A stretch of 64,000 nt of DNA from Bacteroides ilei (GTDB lineage: Bacteria > Bacteroidota > Bacteroidia > Bacteroidales > Bacteroidaceae), in contig NZ_LT635803.1 in assembly GCF_900128495.1 (NCBI RefSeq), positions 1 to 64,000 on the forward strand, given 5' to 3'. Positions 36,525-46,581 of the stretch are shown here, piece by piece. Under the pieces are notes generated by a model. That model saw only the letters and a list, made by a program, of their open reading frames with translations. It was not told where the DNA came from and ran no database searches. Within the stretch, counting starts at the first letter, position 1, and every line of letters begins with the position of its first letter. The position numbers were made by a program, and so were the translations under genes.

Positions 36525-37493
36525 ATGATACAGAATTTTGCAGACTGGCTTGTTTATGGATTGTTCGGATTGAATGCCGATACGCCGATAGGAGTTGCCG
36601 TAAACTTTTTCTTTTATGATACGATAAAGATTCTTATTCTTTTATTTATTATCAGCGTACTGATGGGAATCATCAATGCCTATTTTCCTATAGAACGTTT
36701 GAGAAACTATCTGGTTACACACAAGATGTACGGATTGCAGTATTTGCTGGCTTCCATATTCGGAGCTGTCACCCCTTTCTGTTCATGTTCTTCTATACCT
36801 TTATTTATCGGATTTGTGAAAGGTGGCATCCCTCTGGGAGTAACCTTTGCCTTCCTTATTACATCGCCATTGGTAAATGAGGTGGCTGTAGCTATGTTTC
36901 TCGGCTCTTTCGGTCTGAAGGTGACACTGATTTATGTTATCAGCGGTATTTTGTTGGGAGTAATAGGAGGTGTTGTATTGGGACGTATGCACCTAACTTC
37001 TTATCTGAGTGACTGGGTAAAACATATTCAGGCCGATTCATCTGCCCAAACGGGAGAATGGGAAAAAGATCATACTACCTTTATCAATCGACTTCCGACA
37101 ATTATCCGTGATGCCTGGAAAATTGTCAGTGGTGTACTTGTCTATATCCTGATAGGTATTGGTATCGGTGCCTTCATGCATGGTTTTGTGCCGGAGGGAT
37201 TCTTTGAACAGTATATGTCGAAAAACAATTGGTATGCTGTACCGTTGTCTGTTATACTTGCTGTGCCGATGTACGCCAATGCCGCAGGTGTTGTACCTGT
37301 AATCGAGGTATTTGTAGCAAAAGGGATTCCTGTCGGAACTGCTATAGCCTTTATGATGGCTGTTGTTGGGCTGTCTTTGCCGGAAGCGACCTTGTTAAAG
37401 AAAGTGATGACGTGGAGACTGATCGGTATATTTTTTGGAACGGTTGCTTTCTTTATTATTTTGTCGGGCTATCTGTTTAATTATATATTGTGA
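36525..37493 (+). CDS. ArsP/YraQ-type permease (DUF318)
   Basis: A 322-residue inner-membrane protein with about eight helices. The conserved TPFCSCSSIPLFIGFVKGGIP segment and VPMYANAAGVVPVIEVF are typical of the DUF318 permeases, which include ArsP, an exporter of trivalent organoarsenicals. Located between a thioredoxin-like protein and an arsenate-reductase-like phosphatase, under an ArsR-type site, so export of arsenic compounds is likely but not proven. Confidence 0.87.
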   Translation: MIQNFADWLVYGLFGLNADTPIGVAVNFFFYDTIKILILLFIISVLMGIINAYFPIERLRNYLVTHKMYGLQYLLASIFGAVTPFCSCSSIPLFIGFVKGGIPLGVTFAFLITSPLVNEVAVAMFLGSFGLKVTLIYVISGILLGVIGGVVLGRMHLTSYLSDWVKHIQADSSAQTGEWEKDHTTFINRLPTIIRDAWKIVSGVLVYILIGIGIGAFMHGFVPEGFFEQYMSKNNWYAVPLSVILAVPMYANAAGVVPVIEVFVAKGIPVGTAIAFMMAVVGLSLPEATLLKKVMTWRLIGIFFGTVAFFIILSGYLFNYIL

Positions 37494-37545
37494 TAGCCTT
37501 GAAACCCAGTTAAATGAATTTCATATTAAATCAAAAGGACGGAAA

Positions 37546-37980
37546 ATGAAAATATTGATTCTTTGTACAGGAAACAGTTGCCGTAGCCAGATGGCTCATG
37601 GTTTTTTGCAGTCATTCGATAAGAACATTGAGGTATATTCAGGTGGTACAGAACCTGCCACACAGGTGAATGTAAAGGCGCTGGAAGTGATGAAGGAGGT
37701 CGGAATAGACATCAGTTCGCATGTCCCGACACATGTAAATACTTTTCTCGGGCAGGATTGGGATTACGTGATTACGGTGTGTGGGGGTGCGAATGAAAGT
37801 TGTCCGGCATTTATCGGTAAGGTTGGAAAACGTCTACATATCGGTTTTGATGATCCGTCACATGCAACGGGTACATCTGCTTTCATCGATTCTGAGTTTC
37901 GTCGTGTACGTGACGAGATCAGAGATGCCTTTGCCCGTTTTTATATCACGGAAATCAGAAAGGAGGATTACCCGGATTGA
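37546..37980 (+). CDS. arsC: Arsenate reductase / low-molecular-weight protein-tyrosine phosphatase-like
   Basis: A 144-residue protein of the LMW-PTPase fold. It begins MKILILCTGNSCRSQMAHGF, giving the P-loop CTGNSCR, and holds DYVITVCGGANESCPAF (a second Cys pair as in thioredoxin-linked arsenate reductases) and FDDPSHATG (catalytic Asp). The ATG at 37546 starts this core; an earlier in-frame ATG at 37435 lies inside the permease gene. Confidence 0.9.
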   Translation: MKILILCTGNSCRSQMAHGFLQSFDKNIEVYSGGTEPATQVNVKALEVMKEVGIDISSHVPTHVNTFLGQDWDYVITVCGGANESCPAFIGKVGKRLHIGFDDPSHATGTSAFIDSEFRRVRDEIRDAFARFYITEIRKEDYPD

Positions 37981-38108
37981 CAAAGATCTCCGGATTTGCC
38001 TTGAAAGATTTCCTTGCAAAAATTATTTTCTATAGAATAAATTCCTGTAACTTTAACCTCTATTCTGACAGTAACAGACAATAACGGGAATTTTAAGATA
38101 AGAATTTT

Positions 38109-39089
38109 ATGAATAGAATTTGTTTCAACAAGGAAAATCCAATCTGTTTATGGTATATAGTGGCTTTTTCACTATGTATGATAGTTTCTGGATGTAGCAA
38201 GGCTGAGTCGGAAGTATATATTCCTCAAGCGCCTGATTATTCTGATCCGACTTTCTGGTACACAGAAGAGAATGATAAGACCGGAAAGAATGCCGACGTG
38301 TTTTATATTGTTTCTACGTGGGAAACCGACTGGAAGACAGACAGTGGAGTGACTGTTCATTATGCGGATGTCTACAACAAGAAACACCGTGACGACATGA
38401 CCAAAGAGATTTCGGGGGTAGCTGCCTATATGGGTAAGGACAATAACTTCTATGCTCCTTTTTACCGGCATATCACGATTGAAGGATGGGCTACCCGCAA
38501 TGAGGAAATCATCAATAGCCGTTTTGAGACTGCTTTTGCAGATGTCCGTAACGCTTTTGAAACATTCTTGAAGAACCGCCCGAAAAACCGTCCGTTTGTA
38601 TTGGCCGGGTTCAGCCAGGGGGGTAAGGCTGTCGTGGAACTGTTGAAGATAATGCCCGAAGAGGTATACCGTCGGTTGGTGGCTGCTTATGTGTTGGGTT
38701 ATAAAGTTACTCCAGCCGATACGTTGGTTTCTGCCAATATCAAGGCTGCCCAAGGACCCGATGACATCGGCGTGACAATATGTTATAATTCGGTGAGCGA
38801 TGTGAAATACATCCAGCCTGTCGTAGCTGCCCCTTGTGCTTTCTGTATCAACCCTGTCAACTGGCGTACGGATGACGTTCCTGCTATTTTGCACGATACG
38901 ATTACAGTGAGCGTGGCGCAAAAAGAAAAGGTGTTGGTACTGAAAGGTTACAGTGGCAGTGAATATGCACCGATAATGGGTTTTCTCAATGTCGGCGATT
39001 TTCATAGTTGCGAACCATGGTTGTATAAGGAATGTCTTGAAAAGAATATCAAGAACCGTATCAGAATTTTCCGGGAAAAGCGGTTTTGA
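38109..39089 (+). CDS. DUF3089 family lipoprotein (alpha/beta hydrolase-like)
   Basis: A 326-residue exported lipoprotein: signal with MIVSGCSKAESE (Cys about residue 29), then the DUF3089 domain, an alpha/beta hydrolase relative. The nucleophile elbow FVLAGFSQGGKAVVEL (Ser in G-F-S-Q-G) and the opening DVFYIVSTWETDWKTD are visible. Substrate unknown. It is a single gene, convergent with the MFS gene at 39156. Confidence 0.84.
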   Translation: MNRICFNKENPICLWYIVAFSLCMIVSGCSKAESEVYIPQAPDYSDPTFWYTEENDKTGKNADVFYIVSTWETDWKTDSGVTVHYADVYNKKHRDDMTKEISGVAAYMGKDNNFYAPFYRHITIEGWATRNEEIINSRFETAFADVRNAFETFLKNRPKNRPFVLAGFSQGGKAVVELLKIMPEEVYRRLVAAYVLGYKVTPADTLVSANIKAAQGPDDIGVTICYNSVSDVKYIQPVVAAPCAFCINPVNWRTDDVPAILHDTITVSVAQKEKVLVLKGYSGSEYAPIMGFLNVGDFHSCEPWLYKECLEKNIKNRIRIFREKRF

Positions 39090-39155
39090 AATGAGAAACA
39101 CGGTTAGAAGTAATCTTTAGAAGTTCTTCTTTTTAGTGTTGGATCCATTTCCAGA

Positions 39156-40376
39156 CTATCGTATACATACCCTGGTTTTTCCTCTAAATATCCACAAGAC
39201 TCCCGAGGAAATAGCCCATGCCATAGCCAGCAAGACAAAAAGAAACTCCATGAAGGAATTCCATCCATAATGTGATAGTACGATTCCGGACAAAGAGCCT
39301 ATCAGACTGGAACCGGCATAATAGAACAACCAGTAAATGCTGGTGGCACTACTCTTCATTTGTCCGGCATGTACCGACACTATACGGCTTGCCAGTGTAT
39401 GTGTTCCGAAAAAGGCAAAAGTCATCAGTCCCAGTCCCGGAACGATAGACCAGAGCTGCATCCATAACAGCATACCCATTCCTGTTCCCATCAAGCCTAA
39501 CATTCCCAGTAAAAGTATTTCTGGGTTGTATTTGTCCGATAGGCTACCGGCTACCACCGAACCGATGATTCCTGCCACGTACATGGTAAAAATCAATGCT
39601 ACCCAATGATGTGGCAGCGAAAAGGGAGGGTTTTCCAGAAGGAAAGAAAGATAGTTGTAGATGCTGACAAAGATTCCCATGGAAAGGGCAGCTATAAGAT
39701 ACATGGAAATGAAAGTGCTTCGTGACAGTAGAAAACGTATCTGATGCAATTTTTCCTTCAATGGCACAGATATGGCAGAAAAGTTTTTCCCGGCAGGGAT
39801 TTTCCAACAGAACAATCCGCCCAATAGCAGGCTGACAATGCCGATAAGCCACACTGCCGACTGCCATCCGCCCCATCCGGAAATTAAAGTGGCAGCCACC
39901 CGTCCCGACATACCTCCCAGTGTATTGCCACTTAAATACAGACTGATAGCCAGTCCTATCATGGCTTTATCCACTTCTTCCGAGAGGTAAGCCAATGCTA
40001 CCGATGATATACCGGCCAATACCATTCCTTTCAGCAGATTCAAGGTCAGCAGGATCCAATAAGTATCGGTAAAGGCAGAGATAATAGTCAAAAGAGAAGA
40101 AAGTAACAACGAAGTGCCCATTAGGCGTTCACGAGACACGGAATCGGCTTTGAAGGTCATGACAATCAATCCCAATACCATACCGGCAGTAGAAGCTGAT
40201 ACAGACAGACTGCTTTCAGCCGGACTGATACCAAAGCTTCGGCACACTTCTGAAAGCATGGGCTGGAACAGATACAGTTGGGCAAAAACCGACAATCCGG
40301 ACAAGAACATACAATTACGTATCAAGCGAAACCGTACAGCCGCTTTGCGTGAATGATTTGTCTTTTCATTTTCCAT
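39156..40376 (-). CDS. MFS transporter (YnfM-like)
   Basis: A 406-residue inner-membrane protein with twelve helices. It begins with GLSVFAQLYLFQPMLSEVCRSFGISPAESSLSVSASTAG, typical of the YnfM-type group of putative drug efflux transporters, and has the loop-2-3 and loop-8-9 motifs in degenerate form (FKADSVSRERLMG and GSLSDKYNPEIL). Substrate unknown. Confidence 0.86.
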   Translation of the reverse strand: MENEKTNHSRKAAVRFRLIRNCMFLSGLSVFAQLYLFQPMLSEVCRSFGISPAESSLSVSASTAGMVLGLIVMTFKADSVSRERLMGTSLLLSSLLTIISAFTDTYWILLTLNLLKGMVLAGISSVALAYLSEEVDKAMIGLAISLYLSGNTLGGMSGRVAATLISGWGGWQSAVWLIGIVSLLLGGLFCWKIPAGKNFSAISVPLKEKLHQIRFLLSRSTFISMYLIAALSMGIFVSIYNYLSFLLENPPFSLPHHWVALIFTMYVAGIIGSVVAGSLSDKYNPEILLLGMLGLMGTGMGMLLWMQLWSIVPGLGLMTFAFFGTHTLASRIVSVHAGQMKSSATSIYWLFYYAGSSLIGSLSGIVLSHYGWNSFMEFLFVLLAMAWAISSGVLWIFRGKTRVCIR

Positions 40377-40520
40377 ATTTCTTTTGCTATCAGTTGTGGT
40401 GCAAAAATAGAATGTCAGCGGATAGGGTTATCTATCGGAAAAATTCTTTTTTCCGATAACATTTATAGATAATATCAATAAGGATGTTTGTTTTGATTTC
40501 AATTTTGACCGTTAAGGCAT

Positions 40521-40562
40521 AATGAAAATGGAGACGCAGTACGCTGCGTCTCCATTTTCATT
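40521..40562. terminator. Perfect 19-bp hairpin, likely bidirectional terminator
   Basis: AATGAAAATGGAGACGCAG and its exact complement surround a four-base loop TACG. T- and A-rich flanks make it usable from either side. It lies 22 bases after the M28 peptidase gene's stop. Confidence 0.8.
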
Positions 40563-40583
40563 ATAATTTTCAACTTTTAATTC

Positions 40584-42131
40584 TCAATTCTCTTCATAGA
40601 CCCCTTCCCGTGGCAGAGGCTTGTCGAGGTTGGCTACACCTAAAACGGTGATGGCAGTGACGGTTGCCGTATGCTCCAGATATTCCGGGATGTTCTTGGT
40701 AAACAGGTCACGTTCGGTATGCCAGATTTCTCCATAATTGAAATTATATCCTTTGACATCTTTTGTGGTAAATCCGTATGTCGGGACGCCATACGTGGCA
40801 AACACTTCCGAATCGGTACCACCCGCTACTTTCGGTAGTTTACGTGGCGGCCGTACGGTCACTTCAAACGGAATGTCTGCCCGGATCTTTTGGATAGGTT
40901 GGGTTATCTTGACGAAATCATCATACATCGCCTGTGAGACAGCTATTCCGACGGGAGGTTCCGGTCCGCCGTCACGGTTGAATACGTTGACAATCTTAGG
41001 CAATTCCTGTTGATGTTTCTTGCAATAGGCTTTCGACCCTAACAGTCCGAATTCTTCTCCGGCAAAGGCAATGAAGAGAATTGTTCTCTTGGGTTTCGCT
41101 CCCGACAACGCCAGCATACGGGCCGCTTCCATCATTGGGGCAATCCCTGTGCCACAGTCGATGCCGCCTGTGCCGGTATCATAAGCATCCAAGTGTCCGC
41201 AGACGATGACTTGCTCGTCCGGGTACTTGCTGCCCCGTATCGATGCTACCACATTGTGGTATTTGATCGGTCCAAGCTTGAAATGATTGCGGATATCGAA
41301 CTCCAGCAGGAAGTCTTCCCGCCGTTCTTTTACCATCTGGGCGATGATGTCGAACTGATGCTTGTCGAGTTTGATGTCAGGAACTTCGGGCAGGTTGTCG
41401 AACGTCATGCTGTCAATCATCTTCCGGTCATAGAGCGCGCGGATAGGTACCTCTGATGACTGGATGAATCCCAGGACACCGGCTTCGATCATTTCGTGGT
41501 AGTAAAGAGCCGGGAATTCCTTATAAGGAAGCATCTCATTGTTTTCTTTTTTCTCCCTGTTTCTTTTCCTGAGTTCGGCATTCTTCTGGTCGATTTCCTT
41601 ATTTTCCTGTTTGATAGCCTGACGGATGGAATCCGCATGTGCCGTCCGGTCAATCGGCCATCCGTTGTTTGTGCCGGAAATCAGAACCCAGGCTCCTTTC
41701 AACTTAAGTTTGATGCGTTCGAATTCCTGGTCGGTACGGGGTTCCATCAAGACATGACCTCGCTGCACCCCTTTCGTCCCGGAAGTATACGAAGGAGTAG
41801 CGAAATGGAGAGTCATTCCATGGTCATGGCTCAACAGCTTTCCAAACCAAGGTCCACGGTTAAAACCGACAGGGAGTTCGCCGGCTTCTTCCAGATGAAC
41901 ATCCAGTCCCCACTTCTTGTATTCGCGTACCATCCATTCGGCAGCATTTTCATACGCATCCGATCCGATGGGGCGTCCGCCAAAACGGTTCGTCAGTATA
42001 TCCAGCTGGTGTGCGGCCTGATTATCCTGGTGTCCGATTTCAATGATTTTATCAACGGCGGCTTTTTGAGCGAAGAAAGGCTGTACCCATAATGACAAAA
42101 ATGCAGTACAGCATAAGAATAATTTTTTCAT
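40584..42131 (-). CDS. Exported M28-family metallopeptidase
   Basis: A 515-residue secreted zinc aminopeptidase-type enzyme. Signal peptide 1-21, then the M28 fold with an inserted PA-like region (about 110-300). Zinc ligands and catalytic residues: VIVCGHLDAYDTG (His, Asp), GIDCGTGIAPMMEAARML, AFAGEEFGLLGSKAYC (Glu-Glu), NVFNRDGGPEP (Asp) and a late His near GEIWHTERDLF. It likely trims peptides in the periplasm or outside. Confidence 0.9.
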   Translation of the reverse strand: MKKLFLCCTAFLSLWVQPFFAQKAAVDKIIEIGHQDNQAAHQLDILTNRFGGRPIGSDAYENAAEWMVREYKKWGLDVHLEEAGELPVGFNRGPWFGKLLSHDHGMTLHFATPSYTSGTKGVQRGHVLMEPRTDQEFERIKLKLKGAWVLISGTNNGWPIDRTAHADSIRQAIKQENKEIDQKNAELRKRNREKKENNEMLPYKEFPALYYHEMIEAGVLGFIQSSEVPIRALYDRKMIDSMTFDNLPEVPDIKLDKHQFDIIAQMVKERREDFLLEFDIRNHFKLGPIKYHNVVASIRGSKYPDEQVIVCGHLDAYDTGTGGIDCGTGIAPMMEAARMLALSGAKPKRTILFIAFAGEEFGLLGSKAYCKKHQQELPKIVNVFNRDGGPEPPVGIAVSQAMYDDFVKITQPIQKIRADIPFEVTVRPPRKLPKVAGGTDSEVFATYGVPTYGFTTKDVKGYNFNYGEIWHTERDLFTKNIPEYLEHTATVTAITVLGVANLDKPLPREGVYEEN

Positions 42132-42260
42132 GTGTCAACGAATTGAATGTTTTCGGTTGCAAAAGAAATGATAAAGTGGGTAAAATCAAAATAAAAAGTA
42201 AGTTTTTCTTCGGAGGGACTTTCTTTTTTATGGCTTCGGCATTTTCTGTTCTATAAATAT

Positions 42261-42300
42261 AGGCCTGTATTTTTCTTTGAGGTATTCAAAATACAGGCCT
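42261..42300 (-). terminator. Hairpin terminator after the beta-propeller gene
   Basis: AGGCCTGTATTTT (42261-42273) with AAAATACAGGCCT (42288-42300), a 13-bp stem. It lies between the M28 gene start and the end of the 42332 gene. Confidence 0.75.
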
Positions 42301-42331
42301 GTAGAGAGGGGAAAATATTACTCGTTATATC

Positions 42332-43939
42332 TTAGTACTTACCGAAGGTTATTCGCAATGAATAATCAGCAGCGGTATCTAAGGAAAGTTTGGATTTGAT
42401 TTCAACTGTTTCTTTCTGATACGGTTTTATGGCAGCCAATTTTGTTTGTCCGAGTAATTTTTCTTTTCCCTTGATATTTCCATAAATATACAGATCCGTA
42501 GGTGTAGAAGCGATCTGACCAAAGTTCTCGACCATCACTTTTATCATAGACTTTCCGTCGGAAGTTACGACGGACGGTTTGCGGGCAGACAGGATCGGCT
42601 CGATATATTTTACCCAGGGTAGGCGGGTATAACCGAACAGCATGCTGCCATCCTTTTTCTTTCCGATGAGTTTAGGGGCAAATTCCTCTTCCGTAATACC
42701 GTTTCCGTGTCCGTCGAAGATGACAACCAGGTCTTTCCCTGATTTCTCTGTCCGGATCGGTTTACAGCCTCTACCAAAATTGACTTCTGTGGAAGCTCCG
42801 AAACGCAGGGAGGAAATATCTATATCTGTTTGTGGGTCAAATTCTGGTTCTGCTTTGATCAGCAGGCGAATTTCTTTTGTCTGAGGAGTAATGGGCTTTT
42901 TGTCCAGTAATGTCATCAGGACTCCCGGATTCAACGGGAGGCAGATGTTCTTGGAACTATGCCGGTCATTGGGCTTGTCTTCATTCTTTAAGGTGTCAAT
43001 AACGGCAAAATTTGCCTGGATTGCCCGTCCCTGTTCATCCTGAAAGATTTTAAGCCGTTCATACTTGAACCAGTCTTCTTTGGTCCCGTCTTTATGAACG
43101 GCAATTCCCGGCATATAGGCTTCACCCGGATCGGTTACCCATTTGACACCATCTTTAGAACGGAGGTAAAAGGCGACACGTCCTAACCAGTCGTTGACAA
43201 TTGCGTTATATTGTACCGAGTCTCTCCATACAACCGGATCTTCAAATTCACCTTCGACCGGAGGGTAAATGCGTTGGTCGCTGATTTGGTTATAGGTAGA
43301 TAATCCGGTTTGGCTGATCCATACACCACCTCCGCGACAAATCATCAGATAGGACCCGTCTTCACGTTGGGTAAAAGTAAGGTTAGACAAGCCTTCAATG
43401 ATTTTCCGGTCTCTTGGATCAAAGTCAAAAATCTGTCTGGTCCAGGGGCCGTTAATGTTGTCTGCCAGGTAATAATGGTCAATTACATATATGACATATT
43501 TCCCCGACCGTGTTTTAAAAGCTTCCGGGTTATGGCCCGGGCCGATGGTATCTTGGATGAGATATGGTCCGAACCGATTGTCAGAAACCGTATGGTAAAC
43601 GATGGAGTTAGGCCATTCATGATGTCCTTTGGGAGAGTCTTCCCGCCAGCCACAGACAAAAAGATGGTATTTCCCGTCATCTCCTTTTAATATGTTGCCT
43701 CCCCAATAAGAACGGACCTGATCTTCTATGCCATTGTCTATAAAGCGGGGGATAACTTGCTGCGCCCCCCAGGTATCAGAGCTCAATTTGCCGTCTGGCA
43801 TAGGAAGAAAACGGTCGGCAAAACGTCCGCCTTCCACCAACTGGTCCCAGGAGGCCGGTCTTTCACGTTCAGTAACCTGTGCCGACATTAAGGAGCCTAT
43901 ACAGAGAAAGGTCAGCATACTATACATTCTTTTTTTCAT
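42332..43939 (-). CDS. Exported GH43-like beta-propeller protein
   Basis: A 535-residue secreted protein with a signal peptide (1-20, ending MSAQ). Residues about 60-330 show the repeating layout of a five-bladed propeller as in GH43/GH117-type enzymes (GGNILKGDDGKYHLFVCG, RSGKYVIYVIDHYYLADNINGPWTR, FEDPVVWRDS), and the C-terminal part (about 380-535) is Ig/CARDB-like beta sandwich. Catalytic residues cannot be placed with confidence; the family is common in sugar-utilisation loci, but none is visible here. Confidence 0.7.
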   Translation of the reverse strand: MKKRMYSMLTFLCIGSLMSAQVTERERPASWDQLVEGGRFADRFLPMPDGKLSSDTWGAQQVIPRFIDNGIEDQVRSYWGGNILKGDDGKYHLFVCGWREDSPKGHHEWPNSIVYHTVSDNRFGPYLIQDTIGPGHNPEAFKTRSGKYVIYVIDHYYLADNINGPWTRQIFDFDPRDRKIIEGLSNLTFTQREDGSYLMICRGGGVWISQTGLSTYNQISDQRIYPPVEGEFEDPVVWRDSVQYNAIVNDWLGRVAFYLRSKDGVKWVTDPGEAYMPGIAVHKDGTKEDWFKYERLKIFQDEQGRAIQANFAVIDTLKNEDKPNDRHSSKNICLPLNPGVLMTLLDKKPITPQTKEIRLLIKAEPEFDPQTDIDISSLRFGASTEVNFGRGCKPIRTEKSGKDLVVIFDGHGNGITEEEFAPKLIGKKKDGSMLFGYTRLPWVKYIEPILSARKPSVVTSDGKSMIKVMVENFGQIASTPTDLYIYGNIKGKEKLLGQTKLAAIKPYQKETVEIKSKLSLDTAADYSLRITFGKY

Positions 43940-43991
43940 ACGCGCACACTTTTCAGATGAATATAAAATAAAAAGAAGTCATAACTCAGAA

Positions 43992-43999
43992 CAAAGATA
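43992..43999 (-). promoter_or_regulatory. -7 box for the beta-propeller gene
   Basis: Read on the minus strand as TATCTTTG (TAnnTTTG), about 52 bases before the start; a TTG triplet is found at about -33. Confidence 0.5.
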
Positions 44000-44133
44000 G
44001 TTGATTATTCCTTTTTGTGCAATTCAATGGGCATTGATTCAAGCAAAAGTGTGAGTTTGAGAAATTATCCATTTTTTTGATGCAGAAAGCTATTTTGCAT
44101 TTATCCGTAAGAATCCTTTTTGTTTATCGGATG

Positions 44134-45174
44134 TCATTGATATCTGTAGATTCTTTCCAGCAGTTTATTACCTAATAAAGGGCGATAGTGTCCTGATTCA
44201 TAATAGTTATGGTAATCTTCTGTAAATTCGTTAATACCACTGAAATCATATACATTTTCTTTTCCGAAAATGCTTTGCAAGAATTTTCTGTCGTCCGGAT
44301 GCAGTTCTTTCTGGTTATAATCCGGACTGATTATGACACGTACTGAGGTGTTATGACGACGCAGGACTTTCCTGATTTCCTTCAACAGCACACGCTGCCG
44401 CTGAAACAGGACAGGCTCTTCTACCACAGCAATACCCTTCCGTTCGGGAAACTCCTGTTTACGGTTTCTCCAGTACGCCTCACCTTCCTGCTCAATCATC
44501 TTCTCACGTGGATTGAATGAATCATTGTTCCGTGAGTCGCGTATCCTTCCATAAGGATTCATCCGCTTCATGTCTGGTTCCACACGTCCTGTGATTCTAT
44601 ATTTCAGATAAGGGAACAGAAAGTCCGGCATTGTGAAAGCCTGCATGAATTCCATCTGTACAGCAAACGGATTACGGCCCGATATAGCAGTCGGGAGTAT
44701 ATGGCTGGGACCTGTCAGGAGTTCGGAACGTGAAAGCGAAGTCCGGTCAAGAACCAGCAGTACATTTTTTATTTCTGCCCCTTCCTTTTCAAGGGCATGA
44801 AGCTTGAGACTTATCGCCTTCAAACTCTCTCCATTCCCGAAAAGACGGATGGCACGGTCGCCGGGGGAAAGGTATTTTTCCCACTCCGCACAACGGAAGG
44901 CCATGGTAGATGAATTACCCAAGATAAAAGAATTGAAATGCACGCTGTCCTTATGGTTCCGGTATATTTGCCAACCCACATGATGCTCGTTCAGCATGAC
45001 ATCCGAATCATACACGTCGTATTTGCGAAGGACCATGAAAGGATCGTCATACACGTAAAGGGCCATCAAAGCCCAGAATGGGAGGGCAAACCACAGCGAC
45101 TTTCGGACAAGTCGCAGGAAAGCAGCACGTTTACGGATGGGTGCGTCCGTAATAGTTTCCGGTATTTTTTCCAT
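44134..45174 (-). CDS. DltD/SGNH-like membrane-anchored protein of an MBOAT operon
   Basis: A 346-residue protein with an N-terminal membrane anchor (FALPFWALMALYVYDD) and an extracytoplasmic SGNH-like domain. FNSFILGNSSTMAF holds the Ser-containing block; YESGHYRPLLGNKLLERI supplies the C-terminal His. This layout fits DltD- or AlgX-like partners of MBOAT acyltransferases, which help transfer an acyl or D-alanyl group to a polymer outside the inner membrane. The ATG at 45174 overlaps the MBOAT stop by one base (TGATG). Confidence 0.72.
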   Translation of the reverse strand: MEKIPETITDAPIRKRAAFLRLVRKSLWFALPFWALMALYVYDDPFMVLRKYDVYDSDVMLNEHHVGWQIYRNHKDSVHFNSFILGNSSTMAFRCAEWEKYLSPGDRAIRLFGNGESLKAISLKLHALEKEGAEIKNVLLVLDRTSLSRSELLTGPSHILPTAISGRNPFAVQMEFMQAFTMPDFLFPYLKYRITGRVEPDMKRMNPYGRIRDSRNNDSFNPREKMIEQEGEAYWRNRKQEFPERKGIAVVEEPVLFQRQRVLLKEIRKVLRRHNTSVRVIISPDYNQKELHPDDRKFLQSIFGKENVYDFSGINEFTEDYHNYYESGHYRPLLGNKLLERIYRYQ

Positions 45175-46568
45175 CAGAATTGCAGATATATGAAGTTTTC
45201 CGTGCCGAACTTCCCATAAGCGAACACGGCAAACACAATTAAATAATACACGGTCCAACGGACGAAGGCAGGCTGGTTCTCTAAACGCAGGTGCAAGTCG
45301 CCTTTGGACATAAAAAAGTCATAAAGCAGTATCAGCAACCAGGCACTGCCAGCTACGATGCAGATATGGTCGGACATGCCGATATTGATTTCTTTCCAGC
45401 TCGCACGAGGCTGAAAAGAGATGTTCCGCAGGAAATAGAACGCGTCTGAAACAGACTGTGCCTTGAAGAACACCAGCGATACGGCAAAAATGAGATAGGT
45501 GCGGACAACCGAAAACGTGGCGAACAGCCGTTCTCCAATCTGTTTCCTTATCTTGTTCCGTATTTTCTCCGTCCTCAGTTCCCACACAATCACAAGCCCC
45601 TGAATGAATCCATAGACGGCAAATGTCCATCCCGCACCGTGCCATATACCCAACGCAATGAAGGTCACCATGAGGCTTGCCGCCACACCTCCTTGTCCCC
45701 AACGGCGAGTGAATGATGACAAAGGAAGAAAAAGGTAATCCCGCACCCAGGAGGAAAGAGAGATATGCCAGCGGCGCCAGAACTCAGCCGTGGTCTGGGC
45801 GGCAAAGGGATGCGCGAAGTTGGGTGACAGTTTCAATCCAAACAACATGCCTGTTCCAATCGCCATGTCCGTGTAGCCGGAGAAGTCGGCATACAGTTCG
45901 ATGGGATAGAGCAGGCAAGCCATAAGCAGTTGTACACCTGAGGCGGTGTGCATCGAATCGAACACACCGTCAATGTAGGGCGCTATATGGTCGGCAAGCA
46001 CCAGCTTCTTCACCAATCCCACCACAATCAGCTTCAGGCCGTAGGTCATCATGGAATAGGAGGCAGGAGAGAGTCTTCGGACTTGCGGGAGCAAATCGGC
46101 GGACCGTTCAATGGGGCCCGACAGGAACTTCATGAACAGGAGCATATAAAGCAGGAAATCCATCAGATTCCGCTCCGCCTTTTCTTCCTCCCAATAGACT
46201 TCCGTCAAGTAGCCGATGGCCTGAAAGGTGTAGAACGACATGCCCAACGGGAAAACAATGCCGGAGTTTCCGGTCAACTGGTGGGCATAACGGAAACCAA
46301 TCCAGCAGAGGACGAGAGAGAAGATACTGCTCCAGTAAATCAAGCGGGAGCCTTTTCCTTTTTCACAGGCCCGCTCAATCCGTATCGCCGCACCGTAGGT
46401 GAAAAGACTTACGACCAGTGCCGTGACAAGAAATACGAGATTGAAGTAGCCGATGAAAACACTACTTGCCGTAAGCAGAATCCGCTTCCGCCCTTTCTCT
46501 CCGACAAAATGGTATAAGGTGAAACAGAACAGGAGCAGCAGGACAAATTCAAGGGAAATGAATGGCAT
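45174..46568 (-). CDS. MBOAT-family O-acyltransferase (DltB/AlgI-like)
   Basis: A 464-residue inner-membrane protein with about eleven helices. The MBOAT signature is clear: GMSFYTFQAIGYLTEVYW, FLSGPIERSADLLPQVR, ADFSGYTDMAIGTGMLFGLKLSPNFAHPF, FWRRWHISLSSWVRDYLFLP and the invariant His in LGIWHGAGWTFAVYGFIQG. It moves an acyl group from a carrier on the cytoplasmic side to a partner outside. It is third in the operon A-C-B-D. Confidence 0.9.
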   Translation of the reverse strand: MPFISLEFVLLLLFCFTLYHFVGEKGRKRILLTASSVFIGYFNLVFLVTALVVSLFTYGAAIRIERACEKGKGSRLIYWSSIFSLVLCWIGFRYAHQLTGNSGIVFPLGMSFYTFQAIGYLTEVYWEEEKAERNLMDFLLYMLLFMKFLSGPIERSADLLPQVRRLSPASYSMMTYGLKLIVVGLVKKLVLADHIAPYIDGVFDSMHTASGVQLLMACLLYPIELYADFSGYTDMAIGTGMLFGLKLSPNFAHPFAAQTTAEFWRRWHISLSSWVRDYLFLPLSSFTRRWGQGGVAASLMVTFIALGIWHGAGWTFAVYGFIQGLVIVWELRTEKIRNKIRKQIGERLFATFSVVRTYLIFAVSLVFFKAQSVSDAFYFLRNISFQPRASWKEINIGMSDHICIVAGSAWLLILLYDFFMSKGDLHLRLENQPAFVRWTVYYLIVFAVFAYGKFGTENFIYLQF

Positions 46569-46581
46569 TGCTTTTCCCTCC

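Noticed and set aside
37435..37545. Earlier start for the arsenate-reductase-like gene
   Set aside because: Lies largely inside the permease gene; the P-loop protein begins at 37546 as in relatives.
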